Assembly (NCBI GenBank): GCA_028752905.1
Contig: JAQNBH010000010.1
Span: 13,473,984 to 13,537,983 of the forward strand
DNA: 64,000 bases
Source of the DNA: Cladorhizidae sp. MBARI D1340-BT2
Lineage: Eukaryota > Porifera > Demospongiae > Poecilosclerida > Cladorhizidae
Direction: 5' to 3'
Position numbers and translations under genes: made by a program. The notes beneath the pieces are model-generated. The model saw only the letters and a program-made list of their open reading frames with translations, made no database searches and was not told the origin of the DNA. Positions 46,788 to 60,849 of this stretch are shown piece after piece. How positions within the stretch are numbered: the first letter of the stretch is position 1; every line of letters starts with the position of its first letter.

Positions 46788-49700
46788 CTGAATATGAATG
46801 TGTTGCGTGTGTATATACACAAGCTATATATAAATTGCAGTTAAAACATGGGAGGAGTATCTAATATGGCAAGTAACTTGTCAACCCTCATTTCTCTCAG
46901 AAAATTGTTGTTGTTTGTTTTTAATATTAAATTTTTCTCTCTAGCTATAGAAATAGATTTTTTTAGCAACTAATCTATCATCATGGGAGAAGTAATATGG
47001 CAAGTGAGAATACTTGCCATTTACTAATCACAATTAGATGAACAATTTTTCTTTGGTTTTGCTTCTCTGGATGATGGAGTGATAGAAGGACAGGGTCAGA
47101 GCATATATATGTGGTTCCTCAGCACCATCCTACAATTTCACTTGTGCAAAACTTGAATTAAACAATAAACATATTTCCAGGTCAACCATGATATCCTAGG
47201 AAGACCACCAGAAAGTTTAGGATCTCCCAGTATTTCACAGATATGGAGAACTAAGAGAGTTTATTGCATGAAAATGAGTTACCCAGAAAAAAATCCCAAC
47301 AAGAACAAACAGATTCAGTCTTAATTATTTAAGTGGCACCCAATTCCCTGTCGAAACAACTGCCACAGTTCCACTCCTCCTCCCGGTTGATGATGGCTGA
47401 TGGTGGTATCTGTGCACATGATTGGTGGAACCATTCACTACACTTGCTGCACTGTGCCACTGTGAGGGCACGGTCATGGGGTTGTCTGCAAACAGAGATC
47501 AATGGTTCCCTGAGAACAGTCTTGAGCTTCTTGCTTGTGGCTTCCTGTCGGCATCCTTGAACAGGGAATCGTTGGATGTGAGATGTCTGGAAAGATCTCA
47601 TCAGGTGGGACCGCATCAAATGTTATTGTTGATGGGTCCACACCATTGCATAATGCGGTTGCAACAGCAATGGCAAATAAACCACAGGCGCATTGCCTCC
47701 AGCCTGTTGATGCATGTATGGTTTCTGTATGGTCAGGTGGCTTCCTTAATAGAATTCCATCCATGCCAGGCATTTTAGTGTATCCAGTTCTGCAATGATC
47801 CAACAACAATAAAGAACAAACAAACGAAACAACTATTAATTGTTTGTAGTATATAACTACTATTTATTTCACAAGAATTAATTGAATGGTAAAACGTACT
47901 GTACCTATTTTAGTGGGTTCGTTGTTGTACCATACGTGGGCATCTTGCCATTAATATTGAGCTGTGAATCATATTTAGGTGAAATTGCCACTCTTGAAAG
48001 GCCCTGGTTCTTAATGTGATGCTTGAGTTGAGATATTACGCAAGTAAAAAATAGAGTATAGATTTCTAAGCTCACAACAGCAGTTATCAAGGAGCCCAAT
48101 TTTTTAATTGAGAGGATTAAAATAAAACAACACTGATCCAATGACATTATTCAATTTCCAATGCATGTCATAAAAGTTGTTGGAAATTGACAACAGTTAA
48201 TTCTTGACCACCTAATCAGAATGTGTAATTTTTTTAAAAAGTTTAGCATATAAAATATTCTCATTCAAGTTATTTCTTACTGGTTTTTGTATAGAGGCTG
48301 TCATACACCCGCACAGTCCCCTTGGGCATTCCTATGCTGGACACACAGACCCAGAAGCCGCCAAGTATTCATGATTTGGATATAATCCCGAACCGGAGTT
48401 CCAGTTATTGAGCCTCCACTTCCTGGTGCCACATACCTAATGGACTGGAAGCCACCCATCTTTGGAAACTGATTGCGAAGTAGAGCCTGCACCTCATCTA
48501 TGTGTGTGTCCTCTAGCCATGCTTCAGACAGCAGAAATTAAAAAAAGTCATCAGGGAATTTTCTGTAACGGACAGGTGGTTTGCAAGGCAAGGGTTTTCC
48601 AAGCATTCTAGGCACAAGTTGTGTAACACTGGTTACAACACAGTCTGATGTTGGCTCACTAGAGAGAGGTGTGTTTCTATCAGGTGGTGAGGACTGGACT
48701 ATCTTTCTTAGTCTGTCAAATGAGTAGGCACTGCCTCTTCTCTGGACTCCCAGGGGAACCTGCATCACTCAACTCATCAGATAGTCCAAGGTTGTTCGAA
48801 CTGGTGTTGTGTGACTGGATGGATGAAGGTATCTCATGTTGAACTGGCAACTCTCTAGTTAAGTAAGGCTTCAAGAGCCCGACATTAACCTTAACCTTCA
48901 TTTGGGTTGTTATCCTACTGTGTGCAGAGTCCCTTGGGTGAGACATCAACGATTACATAGGGTCCCAACCAGTCCTGGGCCAGCCTGTCTCGTTTTCTTG
49001 ATACCTTCCTTGCATTCCCCTTAAGGACATAATCACCTATGATAGTCAACAGGTTAGTAATATAAAATTAAAACATCCAGTAAAGGTCGAGCGACAGATA
49101 AAAATATATCACAAGAAAACAGACAAGGACATTCTAAAATTTATCAAAACTCCGAAATACATCTATCCAGAAAATTTTATTATTCTTGGCCTTTCGATTT
49201 TTTCTCAGAAACAACAATGGGACTCTAATTTCATTCAGCTTATATAAAGGCACACATTAAAGGTACACATTAATTCATAACAACATACCTGTTGCAAAAG
49301 TAAAGCGCTTTAAGCCTCTTTTTTGCTTGGAATCGAAATAAGCTTTATGCTTCGCTTTAGCTTCTTCAAATTTTCAACCATATCTTCTCATCCATGATAT
49401 GTACCTATGTGATTACAAAGTAAAACAGATCTGTAACATGATTTTTTGGGAGTGCATCAAACATTTTTATTCAACTATTTGTCCCCCATTTTTTGTTACA
49501 AAAAAGTGTCAGCAATTCCATGTCACATATTTATGTTTGCCACATGCTTCTCCAAATTAGATTGTACGCTTCAGGAGACATAGTGAGTGAGATGTTTTCA
49601 TAGAGAAGCTACTGCCCATTCTCATGTTCTGCATTGATGGCTATGGAACCCCTAACTCTTCGGTAGAACATCAACACAAATGGCTGTTGCTTTGTTGAAG

Positions 49701-50330
49701 ACTGGACACTTGTATTGATACCATAACTTGTGGGGAGTACATATCTACATAAGTACACAAACATCATACATAGAAATCATAACTACAAGCAGCACATTCA
49801 AGGTATATGCATCCTTTAGCTTAAGGCTTACAACAAAAACCACGTCTATATTTTTAGTATATAAGAATTTGGAAAATAATATACTGTATTGCAATTTAGA
49901 GATTTTGAGCTCCATAAATGTATAATACGCTCCTAGTTTTGCATTTCATAATAAGTACCACTAATTATAACAAGATCGGTTAGCACTTTTCTGTGCACTA
50001 TCCTGACCATCCAGTACCCTCTGCACATTTTTGTTTGCACTCCTGATACTTCTCTGATCGATTCCTGCGTCTTCGCTAGTAGGCTTTAAGCACTTTCGAA
50101 TGGTCACACTGTAGTCAGCTTCTTTCTTGCTAGTAAACCGTCTGGCTTTTGGCTGCAATATGCACACGGAATGTTTTGTGCGATAAAAAAGGTTGCCGAG
50201 TATGTTTTGCGGATAACAATACACTCGCAAAACTTAATCAAATTTTGTAGCAATACGGTAGCAATAACTACTAATAATGTAATTTTTTATGCCTTTTCAT
50301 CATTAATTTTTTAAATATGTGTGTGTGTGT

Positions 50331-50353
50331 GGGAGGGGTGGGGGGTGGGTGGG
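50331..50353 (+). repeat. G-quadruplex-type G-tract (copy B)
   Basis: Same five G-run arrangement as 6,952-6,974. Confidence 0.7.
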
Positions 50354-52205
50354 TGTTTCAGTGTGAGAGGATTCATTGGAGAGATTCTGGTGAGATTTTC
50401 TGGGTTAATCACAGATTAGCATGAAATGTGATATTGGGTGGTGGTAATAGTAGAAATCTCTCTATTTATTAACAAACTGTCAATCTTGAAAAATAATTAT
50501 TAAATATTGGTAGCTTACTTGTTCCAGTCAGATTGAGCATCGTTTGTATACTTGGACAGTGCCCTCTTAAGAGATTGATTAGTCCGCTCATCTTGGCCAT
50601 TGCTCTGAGGGTGATGATATGCTGAACATACCATCTGCTTCACTCCAAAAGCAGTCAAGACAACATCATTGAGCTGATAAGTTCACACAAACAGAACATT
50701 ACGCTGCATGAATATTTATCAAAAGGAAGCAGGAGGAAATTTCCAGAGAATCAAGACTAAAGTCGCTAATAAAATTATCTTAAATTGTGTTAAGTCTGCC
50801 TTGTACTGAATAGTCTAACTTTGCTCTTGTAAACAAATCCAACACATTTTCCTTGATTAATTTTCACTTCTCAGACTATGTAACCAAAACTTCTTTCTGG
50901 CCAAGACACGCTTTGTTCTTGCCAGATCCAAGTTCCCGGTCCGACGCCTGAACCTCTTCTAACCTCCCTGGCTAGAACCTCTCTTCAGACCAAACAAAAA
51001 ACACAGCACCCTTTGCGTGTCGCTGATTAGCAAGAGTCTAGTGCTAATATATCCCAAGGACAACGAATCAATGACAATATCAAGTGCTCTTACTCAATAA
51101 CAATTCGTACTCAATAAAGACAACTCTCACTTTTTAATGCCCTCTCTCAATAGTATACAAAGTTCAGTCCTTTTATAATTACAAGCTACTTGTTCAGTTT
51201 GACGTCACTTGTCTCCAAGGTGACTTTGTGGTAACCTATCAGGAGCTCGCTCCCGAATCCATGCAAGAGTTTCGTCATCTGTGTTCTCCTCCCAAGGTCG
51301 AACTCGCGATCGTTGATATCTTCCCACGTTCTCTGCATTCGTGTGGTTTGCCACATTCTCCCCATTCATCTTGTGGTTTGCCACGTTCTCCCCATTTGTC
51401 TTGTGGTTTGTAGGAGCCAGGAATCTACCTGTCAGAGGTTTCTCTGACAGACCACATACATGTCATGTCATGAACACAGATGGCAACAGTTTTATTAAGT
51501 TAGTTAGCTGGTATATAAATTCATTCCCCTGATCCATTATCATTTTTGGGGGAGGACCATAACTGTAGATGAGCTCGAGTAGAATGCTTGCGACATCACC
51601 AGCTGACTTGGACTTGATTGGCCAAGCAAATACCCACTTGGTAAAGAGATCTGTAACAGTGCAGACATCTATGGCCTTCGTCTGTGGCCGCAAATGGGCC
51701 AATGAGGTCTATATCCAAAATCTCCCATCTGTAAGTATTTGCAACATGATTTTAAGCAAATCAGATGTGCCTGTAATTACCTGATTTTATGCAGTTTAAT
51801 TATTATATAGTGCATAAGATTTGGATTGGTAAAGGATCATATAACTTGTTTGATCATAATTGACATAATATAAAATAAAATTAATCAAAAAATTATTCAA
51901 TTTCAATTTAATCTGTGTTTTTTAATCTGTGTATATACCCCTATATACTAACTTCTCCAATATCAGACCTATTCATGCAGCCTAAAAATTTAGGCTTCTC
52001 TTGCCTACATTTTAAAATGCGTTAGCACTCTAATGTAGGGTTGGCAGGTCAGAGGTCATTCAGCAATACAAACTAAAACTCGCCATATACTCGATTCTAT
52101 CTCTATACAGACCCTAAAAAAAAGGAATGTTGCAGTAATCCTTCCAACAATATAGCACACAGAAGTGCAGTTCTCCAAACTAAAAAAAAAGTCGGAAAAA
52201 TGATG

Positions 52206-52222
52206 CATCATCAGCAGCATCG

Positions 52223-52269
<47 letters not shown>
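52206..52269. repeat. (ATC)n microsatellite (copy B)
   Basis: Longer than the copy A array and interrupted once by CGTC. On the minus strand it reads as a poly-Met artefact. Confidence 0.9.
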
Positions 52270-52765
52270 TTATTGGCTGCATAGATTTCATTTATTTTTA
52301 TGCCATTTTGTAGAGCGCTATCTGGGAAGGTGCCTTTTGGTATCGCTTTAGAGAGCTACTAAAAAAAGGCGACTTCCAGTTGATTTTTGCATATATAGTT
52401 CATCTAAGATGCCATCTTTGAATGGCGTGCACAACCCAAATTTCTCGATCCTTTACCAAATCGCTGTGTTAGATGCGTTGGATTGAGGGTATGGCTTTTG
52501 CAGTGAAGAATCAAAGAAGGATTGCTGAATGTAGTTACTGATGGAGGAAGCATTTTAGGATTGTTCCTTATGGCATTCCAAACCACTAGACCAATCTGTC
52601 CCAAACTTGTCATGCATGCATACCAACTTGACCTGGGGAGTAACCTGGGCTAGGTCTGACCAGGACACTCCTCTTTGTGTGGGCATTGCAGCATCAAAAC
52701 AGTATTCCAATTCACGAAAGCTTTAAAAAATAGTATTTAAAAAACTTTACTAAATAAAAGGACAT

Positions 52766-53180
52766 GTAGGTTTGGCTTTGATATTGTGCTGTCATAACAA
52801 TCACTCCATTACTGCCTCCACACAACCATAAGGGACCTCACAAACTTCAGCAATAATATATTCTTGGATAACAATCCCAAACTGCCTCTAGAAGGGACAG
52901 CAAAATTGTGATAAATAACTGATGCTAGAGAGTATATATAGCAGCACATTTTCTTGCAAAACTAAGCTATAAATCTCTTCATACCTTATGTTAGAGTAAT
53001 CTGGATTTTATCATTATTTGTGATGTCCCTTGTGGTTATGGAGGCAGTAATATAGGGATTGTTATCCAAGAATATATTATTATTGCTGAAGTTTATAATT
53101 ATTTGTAAGGTCACTTGTGGTTATGTGGAGGCAGTAATGGAGTGATTGTTATGACAGAAAAATATCAAAGCCAAGTCTAC
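52766..53180. repeat. Fold-back (MITE-like) inverted repeat, copy B
   Basis: Counterpart of 9,375-9,789 with a few substitutions; the arms remain complementary. Confidence 0.8.
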
Positions 53181-54145
53181 CTGTCATTTTAAGTTTTGTT
53201 ACGTATTACTTGTATATATATTGCTATGACAATGTCTAGCTATCATATATTTCCCCAGTTAGGCCTAACGTATTTCCAATGGGCATCTTTTCTATCATTT
53301 GCACATCGTTGCTCAGTACACTTGGTCACAGTAACTTAGTTACCTGCTCAAAACTTTAATGGGATGTAACTCAGGTGCAATCGTCTTGATCATCTGCATC
53401 TTCTGGCACTTGTGACAAGTGCTTAGCTAAAGGTATAAAAAGTAACATATTATTAGCTATATGGTTACAGCACTATTCAGAGTCAATGTGATATAATAAA
53501 TTTCAACTTCAATTAACAAATAAGTAGAATCAATACAGTATTGTTAATTTTGTTACACGATTTATGAGTTTCTTAATTAAGTTTTAAAGTTGCAAACAAA
53601 ATATAATGCTCACTGCTCATAATAATTATGGTATGAATACATTTTTTCCCATTATTTTTCTTATTTCTTACAACCAGTGATATTGATGTTTATTTAAAGC
53701 CTCATCATCACTTGCACATCCATGTTGACATTTTAATTATAGATGCTGTGCACTAAACTATTCTTACCCAACTAACAACACCTTTGGCCATAGTAGTCCA
53801 GTAATAATCCTGTGTCAGTCGTGCTAAGGTACGCTTTTGCCCTTGGTGAGCACCATTGACGTCATGGGCCTCACGTAAGTACCATCTGATGTTCATCACT
53901 AGAGAAAAGGACCAGCCGCTTAACTGTCTCATTTGGATGGTTCATTGTGGGTTGGACGTAATACATTCTTTCACCTACAATATATTAATATTTTTACAAA
54001 TGAAGTTTTTAAATATTTAAATACAGAATAAATACATCTCGGAATTTCCCATAAAACCTCTGCCCGGTCAGTGTCCCAATGACACTGTAGTCAGAGGGTC
54101 AGAGTTACAAAATACCGGTTAGGACTGAATTTCAGCCCGATCGGA

Positions 54146-54191
54146 TTGTTACTATTACTACTACTCTACTACTACTACTACTACTACTACT
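54146..54191. repeat. (TAC)n microsatellite (copy B)
   Basis: Counterpart of the array at 10,760-10,801. Confidence 0.85.
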
Positions 54192-54523
54192 GAAAAAAAT
54201 CTTTATTAATGCAAATGTTGGGGGGGTCGAGAAAACTCATTGAAAGTTGATTTGAGAGAATTTTTTTCTCTCCTCACTCTGGTGGTGGCGGCGATGGTCA
54301 TGATAGGATGTGGATGGGTCAAAAGGGGGGAGGAATGGCTGGAAACGGTCTGAAAGGTCGGAAAAACTCTTTTTTTTGGTGTGATTTGTACTTATAATTA
54401 TCAAGGCATTGTATAAATATGGCACTCGTTTGTTATTCCCCCGCCACCAATGTTTTGAATGAATCGAGTGTTATTCTTATTCTCCCTCCCCCAATGGTTT
54501 GTGTTTTGAATGTCCAGATCGAA

Positions 54524-54835
54524 ATGAATTTTCTGAACTTGTCAAACCTTATCCCAGATAAGGCTGCTAGCATCAATTTCTTTCAATAGTTGGGGGTACT
54601 CCACAAACCCCGTTATTGCAGCAACAACCATGCAATGACTTTGGAACTTCGTGACAAGGGAGAGAGATGGAGGTGTCACCGTCGAGGTTGTCGAGAGGAG
54701 AAGGGGTTGCAAGTAGGCACGTGGCTTGAGAAATTCAAGCTGACTTACAGAAAGATTATCCTATTTATTTATTGCTGGTCGCGGGAGCTTACTACTATCA
54801 ATTTTTCCGATCATGAACTTGACATTGATTTGTAA
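54524..54835 (+). pseudogene. Merlin/ISXO2-like zinc-ribbon remnant (copy B)
   Basis: Same frame as 11,138-11,449, with the same in-frame TAG before LGVLHKPRYC and the same truncation after the FIYCWSREL block. Two substitutions differ (ELRDKGE, GLQVGTW). Confidence 0.65.
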
Positions 54836-55197
54836 TTGACATTGATTTGTAATTTAGTCACAGGTTGAATAACAAACAAGTGCCATAATTATTATTGCAA
54901 TGAACTATTGGGTACAGAGGAACTTGCTAATTGGTGAGCTATAAATTGAAGTAGATGTGTTGATTTACAGAACCTCTTTGTTGTCATGTCTTAAAGTGCA
55001 CACAGCATAGAATGTTGGTATTTGTGCAGAATGTTGGCATTTGTTCTCAATACTTATGTTATCTGAATGCCAATGATTTGGATAAAGATTAACATACCAA
55101 GAGGTGGTTTTCACCTACCAATGATGTCAAATCTGTCAATTCTTTTTCTTATTCCACTCTGCTCCTTGCACTCGTGTCACAACTGTATTTTCCACTC

Positions 55198-56873
55198 TTA
55201 AGAAAATATTCGATCTTCCACAGATATACTGCAGGGTCGTTCTCTGTCCTTACCATCACAATTCAGCTCCACACGAGGGACAAATTTGGCAGCTGACTTT
55301 ATTGATGCGTGGTTTATTAATTTTGTGAGGCTGCGCTTGCGCGGTGTAGCAAAAGGGACAAATATGGCAGCGGGACTAATATGGCACGACACCTGTCCAC
55401 GTGCTGGGCGCGTGTAGTGTAACTTAGTAATTAGCACTGTAGCATTCATGGGTACATGAGGTTGCTGTTCCAGGTACAGCAGGACAGTTTCAAATGCCTG
55501 GCAAGCCTGTGCATGTGAAACAGTGGGAGCAGTAGTCTCCTCATCTTCATCTTCATTAAAGTTATTTTCACCCTCTTCTCTCACAAGTGTGACAATTTCT
55601 TCTTCACTGTAATCATGATAACCTGGAGCATTATTGTCTGAAGTGAGCCAATCCACTCTTTCAGCAGATGGGATGTTGAGTGTATCCAAAGCTTTATCAA
55701 TCCTAGACTGCACATTAGACTCAGGATCCTGCTGAGATGCAACCTCTTGCTGGGGTGAGGCAGATGATGACAACAACCTTTTCCAACTTTTAGCTATGGT
55801 TGAGTCTTTCACTTCATCCCAACTTCTTGCGGACATCAAGACAGCATCCTTAATTTTTATGGTTTTAATAAACTCTGCAATGTTCATCACTCTTTCTTCA
55901 TCCAACATGCGAAGCAACAAGTCATGCTTGTAATGTCGCTTGAGTGCTTCCAGCACACCCTGATCCATTGCCTGGAGAACGGAAGTTGTGTTTGGAGGTA
56001 GGTAAAGGCATGTTATTTCCCCATCATCAGAGCTGAGAGATTCAATATCAGGGTGGGATGGAGCATTGTCCAGGACAAGAACAGCTTTTGGAGCAAGACC
56101 TTTCTCCTTTAATGCTTTACGGCAAGGTGGTACAAATGTTTCATGAAACCACTTGAATATTGTGGAATCCATCCAAGCATTTTTCTGTGCATAGTACTTC
56201 TTGAAAGACCGTGGATTTAGGAACTTGTGGATGAATACAAGAGGGAGCTTTATCGAACCACTAGCATTTGCACATGCCATTAGCGTCACTCTATCTTTAG
56301 GCTTATTAAATCCCTTTGCTTCTTCTCTCTGGATGAAACCAGTGTCTTGTTTGGCATCAGCTTCCAGTATAGACCTGTTTCATCACAATTGAAAACCTGA
56401 TTTAATGTTAAACCTTTCTCCTCCATGACGTTTGCAAACTTTTCCTTGAAAGGGTCAACAGTATCCGTGGCTGCTGAAAGTGATTCTCCTTGCACGGACA
56501 GTGCTCTAATCCCATGCCTATCTCTGAATCTCTTAAGCCATCCTGTGCCTGCCTTAAATGTGCTAGGGTCTGAATCAGGATAAACTAAAGGATACATCTG
56601 CAACGCTTTACTCATCAGTAGTGGACCATTGATTGGAGTGCCTGAAGCAAACAAGAAAGGACAAGCTGGTTAACATACTGTAGCCTAGTGTAGCTGTTAG
56701 CTAGCCACCAATTTGGCTAGCTGGACCTCACCTTTGCATCTCTGCTGCAAAAACCAAAGATAAACTGTCCTGTCCAACTCATGTAAGTCAGCCCTTCTAG
56801 CCATCTTCCTTTTTTTGATGCAATCACCATCTTCAATCTCTCTCATAAAAGCTTGTAGCTTGGCTTTGTTCAT
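55198..56873 (-). pseudogene. Tigger/pogo-like transposase, copy B
   Basis: Exon 1 at 56,732-56,873 and exon 2 at 55,198-56,641, with the same 90-bp intron and the same frameshift near 56,290-56,325 as copy A. Two codons (Gly-Ser) are deleted after MLDEER. The catalytic motifs NCDETGL, VLVLDNAPSH and AMDQGVL are unchanged. Confidence 0.85.
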
Positions 56874-58802
56874 TCTCTGACGTGCCTCAAATCATTTCAG
56901 GAGAGTGACAACATACATGTCCTTGTAGCACTATTTGAGCAACACATGATCACTTACAAGTGAAGGAAGAGCAGTGGACGTCACAACTTCATGCCCTAGT
57001 CTCATTCATCAAACATGCTACCAGTCACCGCTGCCACCAGATGTTAGGCTGATAGAAGAGTTAGTTTTGTATTATGAAGTGGTCCCAATGAATGATGTTT
57101 ATAGAGCTTATAATGTTCAAGTCACACACTCAGTATAACATAATAGATGTCTCAAACAATAAGAACTTTTATTTATACTCTCGCCTTTGTATAGCCTGCC
57201 AAAAATGGCTCATAAATTACCAAATAAAGACAAAATATACATCTCAAATGCACATGCAAGCAATCAAAATTACTATACATGTACTTAATGTGACTGTGTA
57301 TGCATGGTATGTTCTACAATACTCTACCTAGCTAACATCAATTAGTGTGCAAGATGTTCTTTCATGTCGGGGTTGACTTCTCCGAAAACTCTCCTTCCTT
57401 CTGGGGATGGTAATATCATCCATTTAAGGCTTGTCTGGAGGGACAGTCGGCATTGCTGTTGGCCACATCATTTTTATGCTTTTGATGCTTTTTCTCAAAT
57501 TGAAGAGTTGGACTGTCAGCGATAATCCCAATCTCCCATTTGCACTTATTTTTGTCTGCAGATATTGCAGTGATGGTGGTCTGTTTCAATGAGGGAGTTT
57601 GTGAATATAAAGTAAACTGCAGTAGTTTTGGCCTTACCAGCATCTCAATCAGAACAGCATGAGTTAGTGAATGAGGCCATTCAACAGCAGCTCAGAATAA
57701 CTAATAATACTTAACCATAAATGCTGGTGGAGGCAACATGTAAGCTGAAAAATCAGTCACACAGTGGCAGGGATGTAGATGGTGGCCTGTCGGAGAGCAA
57801 AAAAGTAGGTGAATGCAATGGAGTATTCTTAGAGAACATCCCAGACAGATGCCCCCAAGTCATGGTTAGGGAACATAGCCCATTCACTGTAAGGAAGGTA
57901 GGTGAGTTAGCCAACAAAAATAATAGCGATTTTAACCTGGACCACTCAATACATACATCACCACAATGTTGGAAGGCAGAGAAAAAGAAGTCATAGCAAA
58001 ATCCTACATTTGGAATGTCAGATATGCCTCAGAAGTTTCGTTCAACCATAGACAGAAGTGGTAGGGAACAGAGTCAGCACAAAATCAAAGTATTTTGTTC
58101 AGGCCAAGAACCCCTTTTCTTTCAATCATAGAGTGGGTCACATGGGAGCTTACTGTTCCAAAAATATACAAATGTAAACTGGGATCATGAGACAAGCAGA
58201 ACTACTGGAGTGTTCCAAGAAAAATTGAAGCTGAACTCCAGAGTGCAGCACACTCTGTTCAACTCAGAGGTAGTCAGAATGTACAGGAGAGCTCTTCTCC
58301 ATCAGAGTATCAAGTGGCCAGATGGTACAAGTCCTAATGGTCATGGTAATGCTCCTCCTGGTCAGATATACCTTTGGACAAGGTTGGGACGATGAAGGGC
58401 ATGCAGAAGAAGTGCTCCCTGTAAGTGACCAACCAGTTTTCAACACTCTTACTTATTAGGCAGCTTCTGCAAGGGAGGAAGCTACAAAGGAGGCGATAGA
58501 AGTACCGACAACAACAACCCCAACTCAAGCAGAAGGACTGACAGAAAGAAGATGATGTAGCCACAAGTATAATATCTTAAAAGAGTTTCAAACTCAAAAC
58601 CTGAAGTCTCCTATTCAATCATTTGAATCACAAAAACTGGCAGTTGCATTATATACAAGACATTGGACATAAAAAGGAATATTAAGATCAAAGCTAACAA
58701 AAATGTAATTACAAAGTCAAACATGATATCATGTCTATAGATCATCATGATTCACAGAGTAAATTAGTCTCATACTTAAAAGTAACATACTACATTACCA
58801 CA
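56874..58802. other. Right part of repeat unit B, no recognised gene
   Basis: Counterpart of 13,494-15,423. It carries the same short frames on both strands and no recognised domain. Confidence 0.4.
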
Positions 58803-59254
58803 AATTATTGTCGATTTCAATTCTTTGTCTAGATCATTAAAATCACAGTTAGCTGCCAAACTTCTCAGTCGTGTGGCAAATTGAGCTACAGTTTCACCCT
58901 TCTGTTGAGCTGCCTGTCGAAATTGAAAAATTTCAAAGTCCACATTCTTCTTTGGTGAGAAATATTCAGTTAGCTTAGTAATGGCTGTGCCATAGTCATC
59001 TCCAGCATCAGGGTTGGTATCAAATATTTCTTGTGTTGTTTGTCCAGCTTGATACAGGAAGAGTGCATGCTTCTGTTTATCATCTGTGACGTTCATGGCT
59101 ACCAGGTATGTCTTGAAACGCTTTGTCCAACTCTTCCACCTCTGACTTAGTGAACTAGGTTCATGTATAGGGTCAAATCGGGGTAACGGTGACAACTCAA
59201 TCCTGGCTACCATAGCTAGCTACAATAGAACTATCTTTGATCCTCGTCGCCAGT
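58803..59254 (-). pseudogene. gypsy gag fragment and primer-binding-site-like sequence between copies B and C
   Basis: Gag starts at 59,213 and reads in frame to SLAANCDFNDLDKELKSTII, where it meets the end of copy B at 58,802. The position that is a stop in the 44,580 copy is an Arg codon here. The primer-binding-site-like TGGCGACGAGGATC lies at 59,239-59,253, immediately before copy C. Protease and everything downstream are missing. Confidence 0.8.
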
Positions 59255-60849
59255 TGTGGTGTTTAGGTGGCTATGGTATTAGGAGGCAGAGATAACTTGT
59301 GAATCAAGAGACAAGATATATTCCAATCACATGCATATCAGACACTAATACAATCCATCGTGAAGTAACAACATAATATTATGACGTATGATGATAATGT
59401 GACGTATATAATAACTAAATAATTTAGTTGATTTTGCTGGTATGACCAATTGCTACTTTTATCAAGCAGAATGAAGCTTACCTCTGACAATGTCAACTCA
59501 TCGCTGTTCTATCATGTTAATAACACTACCACCCACCACTTGCAGAAGAGGAAGCTGTAATTCATAGCTAATAAAGAGCAGGTACTATATACAACCAGTG
59601 AAAATGTTGTAGCTATATACTCCATCGAAGTGTCAACATATGTTCATCTAAATTACCTTATGGTTCCCCTGAGGTTGGATTAAAACATATAACATTTTCA
59701 ACATTGCTGAAAATGGTGCTTCAATGTAACTGAAGCGAAGATCTTTAAGTAATTTATCTTTCCCAAGTAAAATTACTGACTATGAAGCAGCACTTCACTA
59801 ACTAGCCACTTAGTCTAAGTTTGGTGACTAAACTTCCAATATCATTAAGTTCCACATCCCCATAGCATCGACCAAGAGAATCCTACTGTTGTGCTGTAAA
59901 ATAAGCCATGCAAATTGGAGGATAAATTTGTCAATTTGCAAGAATCTGCCACTCAAAGTTGATGCAGTCAAAAAGTAACCTTGAAAAAGCCCACTCACGG
60001 GTAAATTTTGGAAAATAGTGATAAATTGGATGACACCAAAACCTAAGCCATGTGGAATGGAAGTACTGGCCTCTGTGTGTGGTAAATCTGTCATCAATGA
60101 AGCCCTACTACAGATGCAAGTGATACTGATGCAATGCCCAAAGAGACAGACCACATTAAATAATGAGTGTACGACACAAGTGGTCAGTACAAGTTTATCC
60201 AACTCTCTCTGTATAATAAGATATTATATTATATTAACAAACTTTCAGCTCGTTGTATAACAATGTAAGGTAATAGTTGTTTTATTTACATATTACTGCC
60301 TCTATAGAGCAAGCTGGTTCTCCAGATTTAGAGAGTTAAATAACTTTTCAGCTATTGCAAATGTCAGTGATGACATTTTAAGTGACAATGGAAACTTTGT
60401 AATTGTTTTAGTTGCAAAAACATCATTATTTAATTACTAATTATTTGAATTAACCATGAATATGTCTAACAAGACAGTGTCCCTGTCCCGCCATATTAGT
60501 CTCATGCTCATTTGCCATATTAGTCTCACCTGTTATTTTAATTTTTTTAATTTATTTATTATTTTTTATATTTTTTATAAATTGATGCAAATACAAGCGC
60601 AAATGCATAGGAATGGCTAATAGCAACCAAATGCTAGTGTTATTAAAGCCACCCTATATAGTTACATGAGTAATGGGATGCACACATAAGAGATGAATAA
60701 GTAAAATAGTCTGATAAAATATAATAAACACAAAGATATTGAATATATAATAGGGATTAGGATTGATAAGGTGATCATGGGTTATGCTTAAAGGAATTAA
60801 TATTAGGAGCAAACACAACAAAGTCAGGTAAATTATTCCATATTCCTAT

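Larger units (their letters stand above)
47329..53974 (-). pseudogene. Ginger-like transposase gene, copy B, disabled
   Basis: Exon-by-exon counterpart of 3,946-10,583. The H2C2 finger exons lie at about 53,768-53,974 and 53,340-53,425, and the integrase core at 51,463-51,728 (IMDQGNEF; FAWPIKSK where copy A has FARPIKSK). The Glu exon is about 50,519-50,673. The C-terminal integrase domain and Ulp1 start are at about 48,281-49,036, and the Cys box plus PHD exon at 47,329-47,809. It shares with copy A the one-base and two-base insertions in the linker and both Ulp1 halves, so both copies descend from an already damaged parent. Confidence 0.75.
44974..58802. mobile_element. 13.8-kb repeat unit, copy B
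   Basis: It starts TGTGGTG right after the primer-binding-site-like sequence and ends ACCACA inside a gag sequence (after a junction next to AATTATTG). TGTGGT and ACCACA form a 6-bp inverted terminus. Internal order and orientation equal copy A. Its disabling indels in the Ginger-like and Tigger-like genes are the same as in copy A. Confidence 0.88.

Noticed and set aside
52056..52268. Minus-strand frame starting with a poly-Met run
   Set aside because: Produced by the ATC microsatellite.
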